From: Kordia aestuariivivens
GTDB taxonomy: Bacteria; Bacteroidota; Bacteroidia; Flavobacteriales; Flavobacteriaceae
Direction of reading: 5' to 3'
NCBI RefSeq assembly: GCF_014397005.1
Contig: NZ_JACGWS010000017.1
Span: 1 to 64,000 of the forward strand
Length of the DNA: 64,000 bases
Positions within the stretch are counted from its first letter, which is position 1; each line of letters starts with the position of its first letter. The translations under genes were made by a program, and so were the position numbers. Shown piece after piece: positions 27,684 through 35,800 of this stretch. The notes below the pieces were generated by a model. That model had not been told where the DNA came from. It worked only from the letters and a program-made list of their open reading frames with translations, and searched no databases.

Positions 27684-27863
27684 ATGGAAAAAATAGAATC
27701 ATTAAAATCGGAGTTACCTCTTACGTTTCAAAAATGTAATATCTCTACCTCAAAAAAAAGTCAAACCAACAAGAAATTTTTCCAAATAGAATCTCTTGGA
27801 GCTACTCATAATAGTACACATAGTTTTTACAGACCAATATCTAAAACTTTGAAAATTAAATGA
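27684..27863 (+). CDS. 59-residue peptide between the maturases
   Basis: MEKIESLKSELPLTFQK opens a lysine-rich, mostly uncharged-tail peptide with one Cys and SLGATHNSTHSFYRPI near the end. Its stop overlaps the SPASM gene start (ATGA, 27860-27863), showing translational coupling. It may be the real precursor of the grasp-with-spasm system or an accessory factor. I cannot assign it to a family, and it is below usual gene-caller length limits. Confidence 0.6.
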   Translation: MEKIESLKSELPLTFQKCNISTSKKSQTNKKFFQIESLGATHNSTHSFYRPISKTLKIK

Positions 27864-28948
27864 TTCAACAAGAAATTCCTTTCGTTTTAATAGCAAATTG
27901 TATTCCTGTTAAGGGAGCTAATCAAAGTTTAATTTGTGATTTACAACGCAATAATATCGTTCATATACCTAATGATTTATACGATATAATTATAAAATTT
28001 GAAGGCGAAACTTTGCATGAAATAAAATCATACTATAAAAATATCTATGATGATACCATACAAGAGTACTTTGAATTTTTATATGATAATGAGTTCATAA
28101 TTTTCACAAAAACACCTAATCTATTCCCTAAAATAGCACTTGATTGGCATGAACCATCCCAAATTTCGAACGCAATTATTGATATCAATGAAAGTTCAAA
28201 ATATAACGTTGAAAAGGTCATTGAACAACTAAATGAAATAAACTGTAAATACTTGGAGTTAAGATTTTTCAAATCAACAAATCTCAATGAGTTATCACGT
28301 TTAGCTAACTTTTTAGACAACTTGAAATCATCAATAATATCAATTGATTTTAATATGCCTTTTCAACAAGGTTTTGATGAACTTAGTTTATTTAGTTTCA
28401 TTTCTGAATTTCCAAGAATTTCCTCTTTTAGAATCCATTCTTCCCCATTTGATAAGTTTATTCCACCGAAAAAAGCGCAAAGTGGTTATATTATATATTC
28501 CCAACAAAAGGTAAAAAATGAAAAATTTTGCGGTATTGTAGATACTAGCTTGTTTGCAATAAACATAAAAACTTTTACAGAGTCACAAAATCACAACTCT
28601 TGTCTAAATCGAAAAATCTCAATTGATGTAGAGGGTAATATTAAAAACTGTCCGTCTATGGCTCAAAGTTTCGGAAATATTAAAGACACAACCTTACAAG
28701 AAGTTTTACAACAAAAAGAGTTTAAAAAGTATTGGAACATTACTAAAGATGAAATTAGTATTTGCAAAGAATGTGAGTTCAGATATATATGTACTGACTG
28801 CCGTGCTTATACTGAAAATCCCAAAGATAACTACTCAAAACCCTTGAAATGTGGGTATAGCCCATATACAAACGAATGGTCAGATTGGAGTACGAATCCG
28901 TTGAAGCAAAAAGCCATTGAATACTATGATTTGAAAGGGTTGATCTAG
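27860..28948 (+). CDS. Grasp-with-spasm SPASM-domain peptide maturase
   Basis: A 362-residue protein with a complete C-terminal SPASM domain: DVEGNIKNCPS, then CKECEFRYICTDC (C-x2-C-x5-C-x2-C) and a later CGYSPY. SPASM binds auxiliary iron-sulfur clusters in radical-SAM peptide maturases. The N-terminal half lacks any CxxxCxxC motif, so the radical-SAM cluster site is absent. This partner of the ATP-grasp protein therefore may act as a scaffold or in electron handling. The start overlaps the 59-residue peptide by 4 bases. Confidence 0.85.
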   Translation: MIQQEIPFVLIANCIPVKGANQSLICDLQRNNIVHIPNDLYDIIIKFEGETLHEIKSYYKNIYDDTIQEYFEFLYDNEFIIFTKTPNLFPKIALDWHEPSQISNAIIDINESSKYNVEKVIEQLNEINCKYLELRFFKSTNLNELSRLANFLDNLKSSIISIDFNMPFQQGFDELSLFSFISEFPRISSFRIHSSPFDKFIPPKKAQSGYIIYSQQKVKNEKFCGIVDTSLFAINIKTFTESQNHNSCLNRKISIDVEGNIKNCPSMAQSFGNIKDTTLQEVLQQKEFKKYWNITKDEISICKECEFRYICTDCRAYTENPKDNYSKPLKCGYSPYTNEWSDWSTNPLKQKAIEYYDLKGLI

Positions 28949-29207
28949 TAAATTTTGCTTTTCATATCATAATTAAGTTGAGCTTTTTTGAATTCATAAG
29001 CGACATTATTTTCTTCACTAAGAACACTAACCTTAATCAAAAGAAGGTAAAACCGTACTTTTTATATGTAGGTTTTTATATTTGATAAAAAACACAAACT
29101 TTTTATTATATTGCCTAACATTTCTTTCTTGTGATAGAATGAACTTTCTGACAGTTCCTTTTTTAAATACATTTGATTTTAAGTACTAATCTTTAAATCA
29201 AATAATC

Positions 29208-29381
29208 ATGAAAAAAGTATTATTAGTTTGTCTATTCATAGTAGGAATGAATTTATCAACAAGTTGTAACCCCGACAGTATAGCAGATCAGGAATATGAA
29301 GAAATCCAATCAACAGACAAAAACAACAACGGAACAATCGGAAATAGTGGAGGACAAGACCCCGACGAAGATTACAATTAG
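29208..29381 (+). CDS. Small lipoprotein
   Basis: 57 residues: signal MKKVLLVCLFIVGMNLSTSC (lipobox STSC), then an acidic, Asn/Gly-rich tail ending GGQDPDEDYN. The type is common in Flavobacteriia, where small lipoproteins of this form stand alone. It overlaps the next gene by 86 bases in another frame. Confidence 0.65.
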   Translation: MKKVLLVCLFIVGMNLSTSCNPDSIADQEYEEIQSTDKNNNGTIGNSGGQDPDEDYN

Positions 29382-30144
29382 AAAGTATTTTATAATCATT
29401 GCCGTAATGATTGGTGTTTTTGCGGCAATGTCTCAAGTCTTTTTTGAAGTTAATAGTGAAGATGTTGAAATTGTCAGAAAAGAACAGCGTACAGCAAGAA
29501 ATGAAAGAGATCTAAAAAGGGTTGAAGGGATACAACTTTTAGCAGATATTCAGACGATGAATTTGTTGCCGGATTCATTGAATCAAAAAATAAATAACTT
29601 AGTAAGTTCTCATAATATTAGTGAACAAAAATCTGAAAAACTATATGTTAGTTTAATCGATCTTAAAAATTCAAAAAAAATAAGAAACTTTCCAAATTAC
29701 AACTCATTTGCAGACGCTATAGGAAACCCATTTTTAATATTAATAACGGGTGTTTTATTTATAATATTACATTTTTTCAGAAATACTATTAATTGGATTC
29801 AAATATCAAAGTCCTTTATTTATTTAGGCTTCATGTATTTGTTCGTGGCTTCTGTATACCTAATTTGGGCATTTTCAAACTCACTTGAAATTCACAGAGT
29901 TTATTATATAACAGGTTTAATTTTTGGAGCAATTTTTGCCGCATTTGGGTTAAAATATCTTCTACTTTACTTGTTTAAAATAAATTCCATAGAAGAAGAA
30001 AAGCTATTAAAAGCCATCAGAATTTTGTTTAGACAACTCCTTTTTAATATCCCAAAAAAAGGGTTTATCAAAGACGATAAATTTGTTGAATTTACAGAAT
30101 CTAATAATGACGTAATTAATAAAGTAGCAAAAGAAGTAGATTAA
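29296..30144 (+). CDS. Membrane protein with helical periplasmic segment
   Basis: 282 residues, with predicted membrane helices near 31-51 (FIIIAVMIGVFAAMSQVFF), about 138-160, 175-195 and 205-232. Between the first two lies a helical, charged stretch. The family is unknown. The ATG at 29296 lies inside the small lipoprotein gene in another frame; ATG 29408 is a later, safer alternative that would drop the first helix only in part. The next small gene begins 1 base after its stop. Confidence 0.6.
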   Translation: MKKSNQQTKTTTEQSEIVEDKTPTKITIRKYFIIIAVMIGVFAAMSQVFFEVNSEDVEIVRKEQRTARNERDLKRVEGIQLLADIQTMNLLPDSLNQKINNLVSSHNISEQKSEKLYVSLIDLKNSKKIRNFPNYNSFADAIGNPFLILITGVLFIILHFFRNTINWIQISKSFIYLGFMYLFVASVYLIWAFSNSLEIHRVYYITGLIFGAIFAAFGLKYLLLYLFKINSIEEEKLLKAIRILFRQLLFNIPKKGFIKDDKFVEFTESNNDVINKVAKEVD

Positions 30145-30145
30145 A

Positions 30146-30367
30146 ATGAATGATTTCACTAAAAAAAATCTAACTAAACTTTACAATAAAAAATTTATTG
30201 ATAAAGAAGTAAAAAACGCCCATGAAGAAATTCTTGAAATAATAGAAAAAGAAACCGAAGAACTTAAAAAAGATGCAGAAGAAATCAAAAAGCGTAATAA
30301 TAAAACTTTTGAAAACTTGCCAAAAGGATTAGTTTTTACAATTGGTAATATTGAAGTTTGTACTTAA
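30146..30367 (+). CDS. Small coiled-coil protein
   Basis: 73 residues. Lys/Glu-rich heptads (EEILEIIEKETEELKKDAEEIKKRNN) predict a coiled coil. It begins one base after the membrane gene, so the two are probably coupled. Family unknown. Its end overlaps the convergent repressor end by 4 bases. Confidence 0.5.
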   Translation: MNDFTKKNLTKLYNKKFIDKEVKNAHEEILEIIEKETEELKKDAEEIKKRNNKTFENLPKGLVFTIGNIEVCT

Positions 30368-30870
30368 TTATCAATATTTCTTGCTTTTACAATGACTCCT
30401 AAATCTTTTAATTCTTGAAGTCTTTTTTCAATTCCCTTTTCAACTAGTCCATCGATAAAAAGGCTGAAATATTCTGAACGCTCCAAATAAAAATCTTTAT
30501 TTTTCACAAAATCATTGACAATGGATAATCGTATAGTTTCTGACTTATCCAAATAAGCACTTTGATGCTTTAAAAAGTGTTCTATTAGCTCATCAAGTGA
30601 AACGATGACACCTTGTTTTTCAAAATCGTGATTCGATTCTTCTTTCAAATACATCTCGCCTGTTCCATCATTTAGCCATTCTCTGGAAACATTATAATCT
30701 TTGCATAGAAAATTAACCAAAATATCAATTGAAGCTTGTCTTGGTTTTGCTGTATCGCCGTTGATAATTTTTCTTGCGGCTACATTAGAAATATGATTAT
30801 TAGTTCCTTTTTCAATTTTATAGGCAGTAATCTGTTGTTCATTAATAATATGTAGGATTCGAGAAATCAT
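30364..30870 (-). CDS. CI-like helix-turn-helix transcriptional repressor
   Basis: 168 residues. The N-terminal ~65 residues form an XRE-type HTH (ITAYKIEKGTNNHISNVAARKIINGDTAKP, then NVSREWLNDGTGEMYLK), as in Bacteroidota phage CI-like regulators. The C-terminal part is helical and lacks an obvious peptidase site, so it is not a LexA-like self-cleaving form. It likely controls the adjacent island genes. The start region (30871-31000) reads into AT-rich DNA. Confidence 0.8.
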   Translation of the reverse strand: MISRILHIINEQQITAYKIEKGTNNHISNVAARKIINGDTAKPRQASIDILVNFLCKDYNVSREWLNDGTGEMYLKEESNHDFEKQGVIVSLDELIEHFLKHQSAYLDKSETIRLSIVNDFVKNKDFYLERSEYFSLFIDGLVEKGIEKRLQELKDLGVIVKARNIDN

Positions 30871-31369
30871 TTATTTATATAACTTATTTGTTATTTTTGA
30901 CTAACTTTTTCGTTTTTATGGGAAACTTTTTTTATATTAGCATAGCGTTAAACCAAATATATTAAAATAACATCAAAAGCCTTGAAAACCTTTATCTCAT
31001 GTCAGAATATAAAGGTTCTAGTTTTTGACTTTTATTGAAAATTGATACAAATAGCCATCAATATTTATTTGAAATTTAAAGCTGAAAAATGGCAGAAAAC
31101 GTATTATTAATTTTTTCTTGATGTGTATACTAACAATTTTTGTTATTAGTATGTACCGAACAATAAGAAGATTTAGAGTGCTAATAAAAGACGAGTTCAA
31201 TTTTAAAAGTAAGGTTGACGAATGATTTTTTTCATGATTAAAGTTTTATTGGTTAATGCTCTTTTCCGAATATGGGAGCAATTGATTAGTAACTTAATCA
31301 ATTAGTTAGGTCGTTTGATCTAGCTGTTTAGTTGGCAAAGCGGTATATTCTGAGAGCGTGGTAGTTTTA
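30871..31369. other. Intergenic AT-rich region
   Basis: No supported gene. A short unlikely open frame lies at 31018-31200 on the minus strand. The region is the promoter zone for the repressor on one side and for the small membrane protein on the other. Confidence 0.4.
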
Positions 31370-31549
31370 ATGAGTAAAAAGCGTTTGATAGGTGATATCA
31401 AAGAGGGCAAAGCCGCTTTGCCTTTTAAAAATAAAGAAATGATTCAAAAAAAACATTTACAATTTTTTGCTGGATTTGTAGTTGGCTTTGTGGTTGCCGT
31501 ATTGTTAATGATGATATTTATTATTTCATGGATTTATTATTTAAAATAA
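31370..31549 (+). CDS. Small single-pass membrane protein
   Basis: 59 residues: MSKKRLIGDIKEGKAALPFKN, then a strongly hydrophobic helix FFAGFVVGFVVAVLLMMIFI. I do not know the family. The frame opens 12 bases earlier, but MSKK is the likelier start. Followed by two terminator hairpins. Confidence 0.45.
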   Translation: MSKKRLIGDIKEGKAALPFKNKEMIQKKHLQFFAGFVVGFVVAVLLMMIFIISWIYYLK

Positions 31550-31590
31550 CCTAAATTCCTCTAGTATCCAAAATTTCCTGTTTTAGTCGA

Positions 31591-31617
31591 ACCTTCAATT
31601 TTAAATTGAAGGTTTTT
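31591..31617 (+). terminator. Terminator after the small membrane protein
   Basis: ACCTTCAATTT/AAATTGAAGGT stem and five T. Confidence 0.85.
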
Positions 31618-31695
31618 AAAAAAAGTAATGCAAATGATGTTTACTTTTCAGAATATTAATTTATCGTAAAACTAAAATTATTCTGAGTGAGAAAG

Positions 31696-31723
31696 CCTTG
31701 AATTAACGTTCAAGGTTTTTTTT
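31696..31723 (+). terminator. Second terminator
   Basis: CCTTGAA/TTCAAGG stem, loop TTAACG, eight T. It lies 79 bases downstream of the first, with no gene between. Confidence 0.85.
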
Positions 31724-31817
31724 GTTGCTAGGACTACACGTTTTGTTTTTTTAGTAAACTGATGTTTTGTTGCAAGTTGTTGCGTTCTGTTGCAAATTAT
31801 CACAGTACGCTCTAAGG

Positions 31818-32591
31818 TCAATCGTATATATATACATTAATGCGTTCTCCTAAAAACTCAAGAGCGTATATGTAAAGAGGTTTTACAATTGCTTTACTGT
31901 GAAAGAATTCAATTCTAATATCTTCAAAAATCTCATTTAAGAGTAGGTATAATTTATATTCGTATGAACTGCGTAAGTAAGAGTAGGTAGCCGTACATAA
32001 TAAAATATCATGTAACTCATACTTTTTTAATAGACTTTCAAGAGTAGCTAGGTTTTTCAAGATTGGTAAGAAATCAATAAAACCAATATCGCTGTAAATT
32101 TCATTAGTATTTTTTTGATCCTCTTGCATATATTGTAAAGGATCAACTTCATTTAAAAATAAATCTTCATCTTCTGTAAAACCACTTAAATAACCTTTAG
32201 TGTAAATTTTATTATAGGGATCGTGTTCGCTACCTATTACAATATAAAGAGAATGCTTTTTTATGTCTTCATTTTTTGAAAAAACTGTTTGATTTAATTC
32301 ATGAATTGATTTTTTGATATCTATTGTCAATTTTTGCTTAATAGCCTTTTCATCTAAGTCTAGTTTTTTTGCATTTTCAAAAGCATTGATAAGTTCTTGA
32401 TTTTCTCTATGCTTCACTAAATTTAAAACATCTTCATTGTAGAGTGGATCGTCAAGAAGTCCTTTTTCCTGAAGGTTTTCACCCATGCCTTGAATGAAGT
32501 CTTCAATCATAATTTCAAAAGTAGCATTTTCCAATTTTTTGAAATTATTATAGAAAAGCTCCATTAGTTGTGAGTGAATGATTTTGTTCAT
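31818..32591 (-). CDS. Hypothetical protein beside cas9
   Basis: 257 residues, helical, acidic, no signal peptide. The sequence includes ENATFEIMIEDFIQGMGENLQEKGLL. Family unknown. It is divergent from cas9, with the tracrRNA in between on its own strand. Whether it takes part in the CRISPR system is not shown. Confidence 0.55.
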   Translation of the reverse strand: MNKIIHSQLMELFYNNFKKLENATFEIMIEDFIQGMGENLQEKGLLDDPLYNEDVLNLVKHRENQELINAFENAKKLDLDEKAIKQKLTIDIKKSIHELNQTVFSKNEDIKKHSLYIVIGSEHDPYNKIYTKGYLSGFTEDEDLFLNEVDPLQYMQEDQKNTNEIYSDIGFIDFLPILKNLATLESLLKKYELHDILLCTATYSYLRSSYEYKLYLLLNEIFEDIRIEFFHSKAIVKPLYIYALEFLGERINVYIYD

Positions 32592-32707
32592 TAATTAAGT
32601 TTTGTAGATAACGGAAATTTGATATTTTATTATGCTTGGAAGTTTCTTATTGTAAATTGTTGTGTTTTTGTTTCGTCTTCATGCTATTGCAAATTACTTT
32701 GAGCATG

Positions 32708-32785
32708 AAAAAAGCGACATCAATGATGCCGCTTTAAATGTTTTCACAACGGAATAATCCTTATTGTGAATTGCTTTCAATTTGT
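32708..32785 (-). ncRNA. tracrRNA
   Basis: On the minus strand, anti-repeat ATACAAATTGAAAGCAATTC (about 32766-32785) pairs with the 5' part of the crRNA repeat (one mismatch in 24). After it comes AAGGATTATTCCGTTGTGAA, the typical nexus region, and an intrinsic terminator GCGGCAT/ATGTCGC with a U run (32708-32713). The 5' end is set by a TATATTTG box at 32792-32799. Transcribed divergently from cas9. It must pair with crRNA for RNase III processing and Cas9 loading. Confidence 0.88.
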
Positions 32786-32791
32786 ATATTT

Positions 32792-32799
32792 CAAATATA
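32792..32799 (-). promoter_or_regulatory. -7 box of the tracrRNA promoter
   Basis: TATATTTG on the minus strand, a perfect TAnnTTTG, about 7 bases ahead of the anti-repeat. The -33 TTG is not clear. Confidence 0.6.
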
Positions 32800-32803
32800 C
32801 GGA

Positions 32804-32839
32804 AAAGATTTACATAAAAGAATGTGGTTTTCCGTAAGG
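32804..32839 (+). promoter_or_regulatory. Element shared with the transketolase upstream region
   Basis: AAAGATTTACATAAAAGAAT then GTGGTTTTCCGTAA, matching 15005-15041 over 17 identical bases. It overlaps the -33 zone of the tracrRNA promoter and lies 43 bases before the cas9 start, so one factor bound here could affect both. TTAC-2-AAAA and TTTT-2-GTAA form an inverted pair. Confidence 0.5.
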
Positions 32840-32881
32840 GATATTATTATTTTTAATTCATTTTTATAGAAATTCACAAAC

Positions 32882-35800
32882 ATGAAGAAAGTATTAGGAT
32901 TAGATTTAGGAACAACCTCTATTGGTTGGGCGTTAGTAGATGAGGGTGAAAACGAAAAAGAAGAATCTGAAATTATAAAATTAGGAGTTCGAGTAAATCC
33001 TTTGACTACTGATGAGAAAACAGATTTTGAAAAAGGAAGACCACTTTCAACAAATGCAGATCGTACACTGAAACGTAGTGCAAGACGAAATTTGCAACGC
33101 TTTAAGTTGCGTAGAAAGAATCTAATCGAAATTTTAACAAAGCATCACATTATTGATGAGAATACAAAACTTACTGAGATTGGAAATCATACAACGCATC
33201 AAACAGTGGCTTTACGAGCAAAAGCTGCAAAACATAAAATTGAAAAAGATGAGTTTGCGCGTGTATTGTTGGCTATTAATAAGAAAAGAGGTTATAAAAG
33301 TAGTCGTAAAGTTAAAAATGAAGATGAAGGATTTGCTATTGATGGAATGGCAGTTGCTAAAGAATTATACAACCAACAACTCACACCTGGTCAATATGTA
33401 CATCAACTATTAAAGGAGAATAAAAAATATATTCCAGATTTTTATCAATCGGATTTACAACAAGAGTTAGATACTGTTTGGAAATTTCAACAACAATTTT
33501 ATGAATCGATTTTAACAGATGAATTATACACCAAATTAAAAGGACAAGGACAGCAAAATTCAAGGAAGTTATTTTTAGCGATTCATCAAATCTATACTGC
33601 TGAAAATAAAGGAAAACGAAACGAAGTCCGATTGCAACACTATGCATGGAGAAATGAAGCACTTACAAAACAACTTTCAATTGCAGAAGTAGCATACGTA
33701 TTGGTTGCTATTAATAACGAAATCAATAAATCTAGTGGATATTTAGGCGCAATCAGCGACCGAAGTAAATCACTTTATTTTAAAAATGTAACTGTTGGTG
33801 AAAGTTTATACGCACAACTTCAAAAAGATCGGCATATTTCTTTGAAAAATCAAGTTTTCTATCGCCAAGATTATTTGGATGAATTTGAGAAAATTTGGGA
33901 AACACAAGCACAATTTCACCCTGAATTAACTACTGAACTCAAAACAGAAGTTAGAGATATAATTATTTTTTATCAGCGAAAGCTAAAATCTCAAAAACAT
34001 TTAATTTCTGATTGTCAGTTTGAAAAAGGACACAAAGCAATTCCGAAATCTTCTCCGTTGTTTCAAGAGTTTAAAATTTGGCAAAACTTGAATCATTTAG
34101 AATTTGAACATATTCAAACGAACGAAAAAATAAAATTTACAGAATTTGAGGATGAAGCTAGGCAATTTGTATTTGAAGAATTGAATCTTAGAGGTACTTT
34201 AAAAAGTAAAGAATTAAAAAAGCTGCTTCAATTGAAAACTCCTAAGTATTGGAAAGCTAATTTTGAAGAAATTGAAGGTAATAGAACAAATGAAGTATTG
34301 TATAATGTATATCAACGCATTGCTGAAATTGAAGGATATGGTTTTGATTGGAATAAAAAAACTGCTAAAGAAATTCACACTGAATTAGCAATAATTTTTA
34401 AAGAAGCAAAAATAAATTCTGAAATTTTAACTTTTGATACCACGATTGAAGGAAATGATTTTGACAAACAAAAAAGTTATCAATTGTGGCACTTACTCTA
34501 CGCTGCTGAAGATGGTAAAAAAATAACCGAAGCAGATCGATTATTATATGGAGATACCAATGTTGCACTTAAAAAGAAGCTTCATATGACGTATGGTTTT
34601 AAGCCAAATTATGCTAGTTTGTTGGTACATGTATCTTTTCAACAAGATTATGGGAATTTGAGTAGTAGAGCCATTCGCAAAATCATTCCTTTTTTAATAG
34701 ATGGGCATAATTTTTCGGAAGCTGCACGACTCGCAAAATACAATCATTCCAATTCACTAACTAAGGAAGAACAAAAAAATAGAGTTTTAAAAGAAAAACT
34801 TTCACTGCTGAAAAAGAATGAGCTACGAAATCCTGTAGTAGAGAAGATTTTAAATCAAATGGTAAATTTGGTCAATCAAGTAATTGAAACGTATGGAAAG
34901 CCTGATGAAATTCGTGTAGAGTTGTCGAGAGAATTAAAGAAATCAGCAAAAGAACGAGCTGATATGACAAAACATATTAATGAAGCAACTACAAAAAATC
35001 AAAATATTAGAGAGTTACTTCAAAAAGAATTTGGCATACAACATCCAACTAGAAACGATATTGTAAAGTATAAATTATATGAAGAACTGAGTCTGAATGG
35101 ATATAAAACACTCTTTACAAATACATATATTCCTAAAGAAAAATTGTTCTCAAAAGAAATTGATATTGAACATATTATCCCAAAAGCAATTTTATTTGAT
35201 GATTCTTTTTCTAACAAAACCTTAGCCTATCGAAACGTAAATTTAGCTAAAGCTGATTCCACTGCATTGGATTTTATTACACAAAAATACACGAGCGATT
35301 TGGATAGTTATATAGCACGTGTTGAAACATTATATCAATCAAAAAAAATATCAAAAGGGAAATATAAAAAGCTTCTAATGTCACGAAACGAACTTCCCGA
35401 AGGATTCATTGAACGAGATTTGCGGAACAGTCAATATATCGCCAAAAAAGCAACGCAAATGCTTCAAGAAGTGTTTGGAACTGTGCATACGACTTCTGGA
35501 CGAATTACTGATAAATTGCGTGAAGATTGGGATTTAATTAATGTAATGAAAGAACTCAACTTGTCAAAATATCAGGTGTTGGGACTTACAGAGAAACAAA
35601 TTCGAAAAAACGGAAATAGTGTTGAGATCATTAAAGATTGGACAAAACGGAATGATCATCGTCATCATGCAATGGATGCGCTAACAGTTGCTTTTACAAC
35701 GTACGACCATGTTCAGTATTTAAATAATTTGAATGCTATTTATGGGCTAAAAGATGAAGAAATTGATCATAAAAAAAGTAATTTAAAAGGAATCAAAAAT

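Noticed and set aside
31018-31200. 60-residue minus-strand frame
   Set aside because: AT-rich composition and no protein-like pattern.
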